A DNA stretch of 37,820 nt from an uncultured Pseudomonadota bacterium (GTDB lineage Bacteria; Pseudomonadota; Gammaproteobacteria; Burkholderiales; Eutrophovitaceae). Numbering within the stretch: position 1 is the stretch's first letter; each line of letters begins with the position of its first letter. The DNA lies in contig CALJLA010000199.1 of assembly GCA_937983055.1 (NCBI GenBank), positions 1-37,820 of the forward strand, in the 5' to 3' direction. Shown here piece after piece: positions 7,371 through 14,790 of this stretch. The notes under the pieces were generated by a model. The model was not told where the DNA came from and ran no database searches. It was given only the letters and a program-made list of their open reading frames with translations. The position numbers and the translations under genes were made by a program.

Positions 7371-7865
7371 TCAGTCTTCGCCTTCCCAGTAGTCGACACG
7401 GTCGCTCAGCCGCGCCGCGGCCTCGAACAGCCGCGCTTCCCTGCGGCCGCCGGGCGGCGCGCCGGCGAACACGCCGAACTTGCCGCTGTCCGGGTACAGG
7501 GTGACGTCGGGTTCGAGCATGGTGCTGATGCACAGGTACCTGAGGTCCGCCGAAGAGGTGTTCACGATCTGGTGGGCGGTGTCAAGCCCGCCGGCCGGCG
7601 CGCACACCAGGTCGCCGCTGCGCAGCGGATACTCCGCGTTACCCATGCGCAGGGTGCCGCTGCCTTCCAGGATCAGGAACAGTTCCTCGTTGGCGTAATG
7701 GCTATGAAACGGCCATGCGCGACTGCCCGGCGGCACGACGGCGATGCGGCAGCCGAGCTTGCGCGCGCCGATGAGCGGCGCAATCGCGCCCAGGCGTGCC
7801 GCGTAGCGCTCGCCATGCCGATGCTCGCGCAGCGGCACTTCCGAGAGATTCACCAACGGCTTCAT
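7371..7865 (-). CDS. Cupin domain-containing protein
   Basis: A 164-residue single-domain cupin starting at MKPLVN; the frame stays open upstream, but those residues overlap the preceding gene's downstream region and look non-coding. Cupin motif 1 is PFHSHYANEELFLILEGSGTLR (about residues 48-70), with two histidines and a glutamate as metal ligands; motif 2 is G-D-L-V-C-A-P-A-G-G-L-D-T-A-H-Q. The long C-terminal tail (GAPPGGRREARLFEA..DYWEGED) matches sugar-isomerase-type or sensor cupins of proteobacteria. No signal peptide is seen. It follows the DUF2917 gene on the same strand after 88 bp and is probably co-transcribed with it. Confidence 0.88.
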   Translation of the reverse strand: MKPLVNLSEVPLREHRHGERYAARLGAIAPLIGARKLGCRIAVVPPGSRAWPFHSHYANEELFLILEGSGTLRMGNAEYPLRSGDLVCAPAGGLDTAHQIVNTSSADLRYLCISTMLEPDVTLYPDSGKFGVFAGAPPGGRREARLFEAAARLSDRVDYWEGED

Positions 7866-7953
7866 CCCGAGCGCCACCTGGCGTGGCGCGTGGGCGCGCA
7901 GCCCGCCATCCCCTGGGCGAGAGTGAGGGACCGCGGCCGGGCAGAAACCCGGC

Positions 7954-8319
7954 TCAGGTGCATGGATCAGGGTCGTGCAGCAGAGACAGGGGTGCAACGG
8001 CGGCAGCGCGTGCCGACGCCGAAGGCCTCAGCTGCCGCCAGAACTGCTGCACGCGGCGGAGAAGGCCGGCGCGCATGGGTGCCGGCGCCGGCGCGTGCAC
8101 GGTAATCTCACCGGCCTGCAGCGCGGTGACGACCGTCAGCCCGTCGGCGCACACGGTCAGCGACTGGCCGGCGTCGATGACATGATCCTTGCCGCTGCCT
8201 TCCTGTGTGACCCAGAACGCGCCGGAATGCGCGGTGAGGCGGGCGCCGCGCGCGTCGCGCAGCGCCAGCAGGCCCTCGCGCGCCAGCGCCAGTTTGCTGT
8301 CGGGAATGCTGATCTGCAT
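7954..8319 (-). CDS. DUF2917 domain-containing protein
   Basis: A 121-residue protein beginning MQISIPDSK. The core ALRDARGARLTAHSGAFWVTQEG, followed by DHVIDAGQSL and DGLTVVTALQAGEITV, is the DUF2917 pattern, a small all-beta fold of unknown function common in betaproteobacteria and often next to a LysR gene. The C-terminal 45 residues are basic and alanine-rich and look disordered. The start is fixed by a perfect AGGAGG seven bases from the ATG, although the frame is open for a further 275 codons upstream (antisense to the LysR gene). It is divergent from the GcvA-like LysR gene across 123 bp, so that regulator is the obvious candidate to control it and the downstream cupin. Confidence 0.88.
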   Translation of the reverse strand: MQISIPDSKLALAREGLLALRDARGARLTAHSGAFWVTQEGSGKDHVIDAGQSLTVCADGLTVVTALQAGEITVHAPAPAPMRAGLLRRVQQFWRQLRPSASARAAAVAPLSLLHDPDPCT

Positions 8320-8324
8320 GCTAG

Positions 8325-8330
8325 CCTCCT
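8325..8330 (-). promoter_or_regulatory. Shine-Dalgarno site that sets the DUF2917 start
   Basis: AGGAGG on the minus strand, five bases before the ATG at 8319, selects this start inside a much longer open frame. Confidence 0.85.
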
Positions 8331-8350
8331 GTTCGGCATTGACCGGGTAG

Positions 8351-8422
8351 TCATTCCGTTTGATCATTACGGAGAGCATTGTTCTCCTGCTCATTCCAGA
8401 TGTACAAACGAAATTCCGGAAT
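8351..8422. promoter_or_regulatory. Divergent control region with repeated TCATTCC motifs and palindromes
   Basis: Between the DUF2917 and LysR genes are TCATTCCG (8351-8358), TCATTACGG (8364-8372) and TCATTCC (8391-8397), an interrupted palindrome GGAGA-N7-TCTCC (8371-8387), and a perfect 10-bp palindrome ATTCCGGAAT (8413-8422). LysR regulators usually bind dyads in such spacers and often control both genes. No confident -10/-35 pair was assigned. Confidence 0.5.
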
Positions 8423-8442
8423 GCTTCGCATGAGCCTGAGGA

Positions 8443-9432
8443 ATGGCAAAACCGCGCTCTGAACTGCCCCCGCTGGACCTGCTTCGCGGGTTCGAGGCGG
8501 CGGCGCGGCATCTCAGCTTCACCCGCGCCGGGGCCGAGCTGTTTCTCACGCAGTCGGCGGTCAGCCGCCAGATCGCCACGCTGGAGCAACGCCTCGGCGT
8601 GAGACTGTTCAAGCGCCGCAACCGGGGTCTCACGCTGACCGATGCCGGGGAGCAGCTGCGCGCGGCGGTGGCGAATGCGCTGCACCAGGTGGACGATGCG
8701 CTGGCGCGCATCCGCGCCGCGCAGACGCGCACGCTCAATGTCACCGCGTCGGTCGCGTTCAGCGCGCTGTGGTTGGTGCCGAAGCTGCCGCGCTTCAGCG
8801 CAGTGCACCCCGGCGTGGACGTGCGCCTGTCGGCCACCGGCGCGTTGCTCGACCTGGAGCGCGACCGCATCGATGTCGCGGTGCGTTACTGCGCGCCGCA
8901 GGCGGCGCCGCCGGGTGCGATCGAACTGTTCGGCGGCGCCGTGGTGCCGGTGTGCTCGCCGAGGCTGCTGCGCGACCGCGCTCGGCCGCTGAAGACGCCG
9001 GCAGACCTCCGGCACCATGTGCTGCTGCACTATGACGATCCCGACCGGCCGTTGCCGTGGCACGCATGGTCGACCTGGCTCGAGGCGGCAGGCGTGCCGG
9101 ACCTGAAGCCCGCCGGCTCCATGCACTTCAGCCATCTGGATCATGCGGTGCGCGCCGCGGCCGACGGCCAGGGCGTCGCGCTCGGCATACGCTCCATGCT
9201 GGGCGACCTGTTCGCCGAGCGCCGTCTGGCGATGCCGTTCACCCAGTCATCGCCGGTGAACCGCAGCTACTTCGCGATCGTGTCGCGCGCGGCGCGCGAC
9301 AGGCCGGAAGCCGCCGATTTCGTGCAGTGGCTGCAGCAGGAGGTTCAGGCTACGCGGCCGGCGCCGCGGCGGCGGCCGGCTGACCCGCCACCAGCACGTC
9401 GCAGGCCGCGTTCGCCAGCACGTGCGCGCTGA
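8443..9432 (+). CDS. LysR family transcriptional regulator, GcvA-like
   Basis: A 329-residue LysR regulator. The N-terminal winged helix-turn-helix shows LPPLDLLRGFEAAARHLSF then SQ-type recognition-helix residues TQSAVSRQIATLEQRLG and LFKRRNRGLTLTDAG (about 10-66); the opening LPPL..L..FE is characteristic of the GcvA subgroup. The effector domain runs from about 95 to 300 (VTASVAFSALWLVPKLPRF; DRIDVAVRY). GAGG lies only two bases before the ATG, a tight spacing. The last 27 residues (TRPAPRRRPADPPPARRRP and on) are Pro/Arg-rich, unlike a LysR tail, and are encoded opposite the 3' end of the UspA gene (83-bp convergent overlap), suggesting read-through past an ancestral stop. Confidence 0.93.
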   Translation: MAKPRSELPPLDLLRGFEAAARHLSFTRAGAELFLTQSAVSRQIATLEQRLGVRLFKRRNRGLTLTDAGEQLRAAVANALHQVDDALARIRAAQTRTLNVTASVAFSALWLVPKLPRFSAVHPGVDVRLSATGALLDLERDRIDVAVRYCAPQAAPPGAIELFGGAVVPVCSPRLLRDRARPLKTPADLRHHVLLHYDDPDRPLPWHAWSTWLEAAGVPDLKPAGSMHFSHLDHAVRAAADGQGVALGIRSMLGDLFAERRLAMPFTQSSPVNRSYFAIVSRAARDRPEAADFVQWLQQEVQATRPAPRRRPADPPPARRRPRSPARAR

Positions 9433-10255
9433 CGCTGCCGATCAGCAGCTCTTCGATGGCCGACTGCCCGTGCTTGCCGACCGCAACGAGGTCGGGCCGC
9501 GTCCCCTCCATCTGCTCGCGGATGACGCGCGGCGGGTAGCCGTACTCGACCCGCACCGTGCCGTCGAACGCCGCGCGGGAAGCAAAATCGCGCGCCTGGA
9601 TCTCGGCGGCGCGCTCGGCCTGCGCCCGATAGCGCGACACGGTCTCGGCGGCGACCCCGGCGTACTGCAGCTTGCCCTCGAACGGCAGCTCCACGGCGTG
9701 CAGCAGCGCCATCGACGCCTGCGGCGCAAGCGTTTGCGCCAGGTTCATCGCGGCGGCCGATTGCGCCGAGAAATCGGTGGCGGCCAGCACGCTGCGATAG
9801 GGCCGGGCGGGATCGCCCCGCACCACCAGCACCGGGCGGTGCGTCCGGCGGATGACGTTCTCGGCCGTGGTGCCGAGCAGCAGATCGCGCGCGGCGTTGG
9901 TGCCGCGCGCGCCCAGCACCAGCAGGTTCGCGTTCAAGCGGTCGGCATAGTCGGCGATCTCGCCCGCCGGGTTGCCGATGGCGACGAAGCTGCCCGACTC
10001 GATGCCGAACTGGTCGCCGACGCGGTCGGTCAGGCGGTGCAGCTCGACGGTGGCCTCCTCGAGCAGCCGCGCCTCCAGCGACCCCGCCTCGCTGCTGAAC
10101 AGCCGCTTGAGCGCCTTCAGCGAGCCGCGGCTGACCACATGGACCAGCTCGATGCGGCGCAGCCGCAGGCCGTCGGCGAGCAGCGCGGCGCGGTCGATCG
10201 CGCGCCGGGACGCTTCGGAGAAGTCGGTGGCAGCGAGCAACGTAAAGTTGTTCAT
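9350..10255 (-). CDS. Universal stress protein with two tandem UspA domains
   Basis: A 301-residue cytosolic protein with two Usp folds (about 1-145 and 150-295). Each half begins with a strand followed by ATDFS (LLAATDFSEAS; VLAATDFSAQS) and ends with the ATP-binding glycine motif: GARGTNAARDLLLGT in the first half and GKHGQSAIEELLIGS in the second. Both therefore look ATP-binding. The C-terminus ends in a short Ala/Pro tail (GQPAAAAAPAA) where the gene overlaps the convergent LysR gene. The start codon is 6 bp after the antiporter stop, so it is translationally linked to the cation-transport genes. A role in ion or redox stress is inferred from this context. Confidence 0.93.
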   Translation of the reverse strand: MNNFTLLAATDFSEASRRAIDRAALLADGLRLRRIELVHVVSRGSLKALKRLFSSEAGSLEARLLEEATVELHRLTDRVGDQFGIESGSFVAIGNPAGEIADYADRLNANLLVLGARGTNAARDLLLGTTAENVIRRTHRPVLVVRGDPARPYRSVLAATDFSAQSAAAMNLAQTLAPQASMALLHAVELPFEGKLQYAGVAAETVSRYRAQAERAAEIQARDFASRAAFDGTVRVEYGYPPRVIREQMEGTRPDLVAVGKHGQSAIEELLIGSVSAHVLANAACDVLVAGQPAAAAAPAA

Positions 10256-10261
10256 GGCTGA

Positions 10262-11914
10262 TCAGTCCTTGCGCAGCGATTCGGCGATGTGATCGGCGGC
10301 GAAATCGGCGGCATTGTGGAACGGCCGCAGTATGGTCGCATGGGCGTGCGCCGACTGCAGAAGATGGGCATCCGCCTCGGAGTGCGCGGTCAGCGCAAGC
10401 CGGCCGGCGAACCCATGCTCGCGCAGGGACTGCGCGAGGGCGGAATTGGTGTCCGGCTCGCGCAGCGTGCTCACCACCCAGCGCGCGCCGGAGAGCGGCA
10501 GCGTCGCCGGAAAATCCGGGTCGTCGGCGTCGCCGTAGACGACGTCGATGCCGCGCCGGCGCAGCAGGCGGACATTCTCCGGATCGAAATCGACGCCGAG
10601 CACCGTGAAGCCGGCGTGGCGCAGGCGGGCGGCCAGCCTGCCGCCGTAACGCCCCATGCCGAACACGATGACCTGGGTGCTGCCTGTCTGCGGGGTGCGA
10701 TCGTCCACCGCAAGCTCGCGGAACGGCGTGGCGCGCTCGAACGGCGTGAGCGCGGGCGCAAGCCGCGCGTAGATCTGCTGCGAGTAGAGAATCAGGTAGG
10801 TCGACAGGGCGATGGTGATGATGCCGACCAGTGTCACCAGCCCGAGCGTGCCGGTGCCGACGTGACCGAGCGTGATGCCCATGGCGACGAACACGATCGA
10901 GAACTCGCTGATCTGCGCCACCGTGAGTCCGGCGAGGAATCCGGTGCGCCGGCGATAGCCCATGTATCCCATGATCGCCATCACGATGAGCGGATTGCCG
11001 ATCAGCACGAACAGCGACAGCACCACCGCGTCGAGCACGTCGCCGGAAATGCTGGACAGCTCAAGTCGCGCACCGAGATCGACGAAGAAGAAGAGCAGCA
11101 GAAAGTCGCGCACGCTGGTCAGCCGCGAGCTGATCGATTCGCGGTAGGCGGTGGAGGCGAGCGAAAAGCCGGCCAGGAAGGCGCCGACTTCCTTGCTGAA
11201 GCCGAGCACGCCGCCCAGGGTGGCGAGGCTGGTGCCCCAGGCGATGGCGAAGATCAGCATCAGTTCCTGCGAGCGCGCGATGCCGTGCACCAGCCGCGGC
11301 AGGACGAAGCGCATGAGCAGCACCACCGCCAGCACCGCGAACCCCATCTTGGCTGCGATGGCGCCTGCCGCGGGCAGCGCGCCCTCGGCCGCGGAAAAAC
11401 CATGGAGCGAGCCCATTGCCATCATCGCCACCACCACGGCAATGTCCTGCACGATCAGAAACCCGACGGCGATACGCCCATGCAGAGAATCGAGCTCGCG
11501 CTTGTCCGACAGCAGCTTGACGATGATGATGGTGCTGGAGAAGGTGAGCGCGACCGCGATGTAGAAGCCCTCGAGGCTGCCCATGCCGAGTGCCTGGGTG
11601 ATGAGGAATCCGAAGGCGATGGTGAAGCCGAGCTGGCCCAGCCCGGTGGCGAGCGCCACAGGGCCGAGATTTCTCACCAGCCCGATGTCGAGCCGAAGGC
11701 CCACCACGAACAGCAGCACGGTGACGCCGACCTGCGCCAGCAGGTCGAGCGGGTCCCAGGCGCTGACCCAGCCGAGCATCGCCGGCCCCACCACCACGCC
11801 CACCGCGATGAAGGCGACGATCAGCGGCTGGCGCAGCCACAGCGCGATGCCGCCGAACAGCGCCGACAGCAGCATCAGGCCGGCAAACTCGCCGTAGGCG
11901 CCCATGTCGTGCAT
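10262..11914 (-). CDS. Kef-type (CPA2) cation:proton antiporter with TrkA-N domain
   Basis: A 550-residue inner-membrane protein. The first 400 residues hold about 12-13 hydrophobic helices of the Na+/H+ exchanger fold, including VLLFVVGLRLDIGLV, TFSSTIIIVKLLSDKRELDSLHGRIAVGFLIVQD (the ion-site region of KefB/C-like CPA2 proteins) and FSKEVGAFLAGFSLA. A cytosolic RCK/TrkA-N domain follows, with the nucleotide loop VIVFGMGRYGG and the acidic strand end GVDFDPENVRLL. The ORF is open much further upstream, but the start MHDMGAY lies 2 bp after the ATPase stop, giving tight coupling. Such proteins exchange K+ (or Na+) for H+, gated by nucleotide or glutathione adducts; the ligand is not known here. 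Confidence 0.92.
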   Translation of the reverse strand: MHDMGAYGEFAGLMLLSALFGGIALWLRQPLIVAFIAVGVVVGPAMLGWVSAWDPLDLLAQVGVTVLLFVVGLRLDIGLVRNLGPVALATGLGQLGFTIAFGFLITQALGMGSLEGFYIAVALTFSSTIIIVKLLSDKRELDSLHGRIAVGFLIVQDIAVVVAMMAMGSLHGFSAAEGALPAAGAIAAKMGFAVLAVVLLMRFVLPRLVHGIARSQELMLIFAIAWGTSLATLGGVLGFSKEVGAFLAGFSLASTAYRESISSRLTSVRDFLLLFFFVDLGARLELSSISGDVLDAVVLSLFVLIGNPLIVMAIMGYMGYRRRTGFLAGLTVAQISEFSIVFVAMGITLGHVGTGTLGLVTLVGIITIALSTYLILYSQQIYARLAPALTPFERATPFRELAVDDRTPQTGSTQVIVFGMGRYGGRLAARLRHAGFTVLGVDFDPENVRLLRRRGIDVVYGDADDPDFPATLPLSGARWVVSTLREPDTNSALAQSLREHGFAGRLALTAHSEADAHLLQSAHAHATILRPFHNAADFAADHIAESLRKD

Positions 11915-11916
11915 GG

Positions 11917-14646
11917 CTAGCCGGCGGCGGCCGCGCGCCCGGATCGTTCCAGGCTGCCGTTGATGATGCGCTTCTCGACTTCGACGATGGCGTAGAGCGC
12001 CACGCCGAACACGGCGATGCGCAGCCACGCGTCGGTGTCGAGTGCGGCGGTGCCGAACAGCGCCTGCATCCAGGGCGCGTAGGTAAAGGCGATTTGCAGC
12101 ATCACCAGCAGGCCCACCGCCAGCAGCGCGTAGCGGTTGCCGAGGAAGCCTTCCCTCGACAGCGTGGTCGCGGTCAGATGCCGGCAGTTGAACATGTACA
12201 CGATCTCTCTGATGACGATGGTGTTGACCGCCACCGTGCGCGCGGCATCCAGCGGCAGCCCGCGCGCGCTCTCCCACAGAAACAGCCCCATGGCGCCGGC
12301 CACCATGATCACCGACACCAGCACGATGCGCCATAGCAGAAAGCCGGAGATGAGCGGTTCGCGCGGGTCGCGCGGCGGGCGCTGCATGACCCCTTGCTCT
12401 GGCTGCTCGAACGCGAGCGACAGCGACAGCGTCACCGCGGTGATCATGTTGATCCACAGGATCTGCACCGGGGTGATCGGCAGCGTCATGCCGAGCAGGA
12501 TGGCGATCATCACGATGCCGGCCTCGCCGCCGTTGGTGGGCAGGGTCCAGCTGATCACTGTCTTGATGTTGTCGTAGACGGTGCGCCCCTCGCGCACCGC
12601 GGCAGCGATGGACGCGAAGTTGTCGTCGGCCAGCACCAGCTCGGCCGCCTCCTTGGCCGCCTCGCTTCCCTTCTGGCCCATGGCGACGCCGACGTCGGCG
12701 CGCTTCAGCGCCGGGGCGTCGTTGACGCCGTCGCCGGTCATCGCCACCACCTCGCCGTGGGACTGCAGCGCCTTCACCAGCCGCAGCTTGTGCTCGGGGC
12801 TGGCGCGGGCGAACACCTCGGTGCTGCCGACGACCTGCGCCAGATCGGCGTCGCTCATCTGTTCGAGCTCCACGCCGGTGAGCGCGCCGGCGCGCGTATC
12901 CAGGCCGAGCTGGGCGCCGATGGCGCAGGCGGTGGCGGCGTGGTCGCCGGTGATCATCTTTACCCGGATGCCGGCCTCATGGCAGCGCCGGACCGAATCG
13001 ATGGCTTCGTCGCGCGGCGGATCGGTCAGGCCGAGCACCGCGAGCAGGGTGAAACCGTCCTCCACGTCGGAGAAGCGCAGCACCCGGTGCTCGCGCGGCA
13101 TGGGCCTCACCGCGACCGCCAGCATGCGCTGACCCGCGGTGGCGAGCGTCTCCATCCGCGCCCGCCAGCGCGCGTGCTCGAGCGGGCGGTCTTCGCCGTC
13201 GACCCGTTCGAACCGGCACATCTCCAGGACCCTCTCGGGCGCGCCTTTCACGAACACATAGCCGTGCCCGGCATGGTCGTGATGCAGGGTCGCCATGAAG
13301 CGGTGTTCGGACTCGAACGGAATCACGTCGGTGCGCGGCAGCGCCTCGGCCTCGAATGCCGGGTCGAGACCGGACTTCATCGCCAGTGCGATCAGCGCGC
13401 CTTCGGTCGGATCGCCGTTGACGTGCCAGTGCCCGTCCTGCTGGTGCAGCGAGGCGTCGTTGCACAGCAGGGCGACGCGGCCGATGTCGGCCAGTTCCGG
13501 ATGGTCTTCGACCTGCGCGTCTTCATCGCCCAGCGAGAAGCCGCCGTTCGGAGAATAGCCGGTGCCGCTCACGGTGAAGTGGTGCTCGGCGGTGACCACG
13601 CCCTGTACCGCCATTTCGTTTCGCGTGAGCGTGCCGGTCTTGTCGGAGCAGATCACGGTGACCGAGCCCAGCGTCTCGACCGCCGGCAGCCGGCGGATGA
13701 TTGCATTGCGCCGGGCCATGCGCTGCACGCCGATGGCGAGCGTGATGGTCATGATGGCCGGCAGGCCCTCCGGGATGGCGGCCACCGCCAGGCCGACCGC
13801 GGCGAGGAACATCTCCGCGACGGTGTAGCTGTGGATGGCGACGCCGAATGCGAAGGTCAGCGCGGCGAGCACCAGGGTGGCGAACGTGAGCCAGCGCCCG
13901 AACACTTCCATCTGCCGAAGCAGGGGCGTGGTCAGGGTCTGCACGCTTTCCAGCATGGCGCTGATGCGCCCGATCTCGGTGCGGTCGCCGGTGGCCACCA
14001 CCAGGCCAAGTGCCTGGCCGTAAGTGACGAGGGTGCCGGAGTAGGCCATCGAGCTGCGGTCGCCGAGGGCCGCCTGCGCGCCGACCGCGTCGATCGATTT
14101 TTCCACCGGCACCGATTCGCCGGTGAGCGCCGCTTCCTCGACGCGCAGGCTGCGCACGTCGAGCAGGCGCAGATCGGCCGGCACCTTGTCGCCGGACTGC
14201 AGCAGCACCACGTCGCCGGGCACCAGCTGATCGGCCGCGATGTCGCGGCGGTGGCCGCCGCGCAACGCGATCGCATGCAGCGAGAGCATGTTGCGGATGG
14301 CGTCGAGCGCTTCTTCCGCCTTGCCTTCCTGGATGAAGCCGATGATGGCATTGATCACTACAACGCCGAGAATCACCCCGGTATCGACCCAGTGGCCGAG
14401 CCCGGCGGTGATGACCGCGGCGCCCAGCAGCACATAGATCAGCACGTTGTGAAACTGGCGGAGCAGCCGCACCAGCGCGCTGCGCTTGCGCGGCGGGCGC
14501 AGCCGGTTGGGGCCGTACACAGCGAGGCGCCGCGCGGCTTCGTCGTCGGCGAGCCCTTTCGAGGTCGACGCAAAGAAGGCCAGCGCATCCGCGGCGGGAT
14601 GGGCATGCCAGTCCTGGCGTGAAGCGGGCGGGGTGGCGGTGTCCAT
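11917..14646 (-). CDS. P-type cation-transporting ATPase (P2A, Ca2+-type)
   Basis: A 909-residue inner-membrane pump. An N-terminal cation-ATPase domain (WHAHPAADALAFF..GLADDEAARRLAVYGPNRL) precedes the transmembrane core; the actuator motif LTGES is at 174-178, the ion-site helix AAIPEGLPA at about 289-297, the phosphorylation site DKTGTLT at D335, KGAPERVLEMC in the nucleotide domain, and TGDGVND near 630. A glutamate between the prolines (PEGLP) is typical of Ca2+-type P2A pumps and of bacterial homologues with uncertain ion choice. The start MDTATPP is chosen because the in-frame extension upstream has no ribosome site and looks non-coding; GGAG lies about 12 bases before the ATG. It is the first gene of the ATPase-antiporter-Usp unit. 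Confidence 0.94.
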   Translation of the reverse strand: MDTATPPASRQDWHAHPAADALAFFASTSKGLADDEAARRLAVYGPNRLRPPRKRSALVRLLRQFHNVLIYVLLGAAVITAGLGHWVDTGVILGVVVINAIIGFIQEGKAEEALDAIRNMLSLHAIALRGGHRRDIAADQLVPGDVVLLQSGDKVPADLRLLDVRSLRVEEAALTGESVPVEKSIDAVGAQAALGDRSSMAYSGTLVTYGQALGLVVATGDRTEIGRISAMLESVQTLTTPLLRQMEVFGRWLTFATLVLAALTFAFGVAIHSYTVAEMFLAAVGLAVAAIPEGLPAIMTITLAIGVQRMARRNAIIRRLPAVETLGSVTVICSDKTGTLTRNEMAVQGVVTAEHHFTVSGTGYSPNGGFSLGDEDAQVEDHPELADIGRVALLCNDASLHQQDGHWHVNGDPTEGALIALAMKSGLDPAFEAEALPRTDVIPFESEHRFMATLHHDHAGHGYVFVKGAPERVLEMCRFERVDGEDRPLEHARWRARMETLATAGQRMLAVAVRPMPREHRVLRFSDVEDGFTLLAVLGLTDPPRDEAIDSVRRCHEAGIRVKMITGDHAATACAIGAQLGLDTRAGALTGVELEQMSDADLAQVVGSTEVFARASPEHKLRLVKALQSHGEVVAMTGDGVNDAPALKRADVGVAMGQKGSEAAKEAAELVLADDNFASIAAAVREGRTVYDNIKTVISWTLPTNGGEAGIVMIAILLGMTLPITPVQILWINMITAVTLSLSLAFEQPEQGVMQRPPRDPREPLISGFLLWRIVLVSVIMVAGAMGLFLWESARGLPLDAARTVAVNTIVIREIVYMFNCRHLTATTLSREGFLGNRYALLAVGLLVMLQIAFTYAPWMQALFGTAALDTDAWLRIAVFGVALYAIVEVEKRIINGSLERSGRAAAAG

Positions 14647-14790
14647 GGGGGCTATCTGCTCCGGAATGGTGACGCGACCCGGCCTGCCTTCCAAACGGTG
14701 CCGGGTGCGAGCCGCACCATAACAAGCGCGGCGGCCATGGCGGTTGTCGCAGATCAAGTCGCCGGCCGGCGGTACGCGGGCGCCGGCGAG

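Noticed and set aside
10289..11920. 543-codon plus-strand open frame opposite the Kef antiporter
   Set aside because: Low-complexity His/Glu/Gln composition, no ribosome site; shadow of a real membrane protein gene.
12394..14622. 742-codon open frame on the plus strand opposite the P-type ATPase
   Set aside because: It is rich in His, Arg, Gln and Gly with no domain, an antisense shadow of a GC-rich gene.
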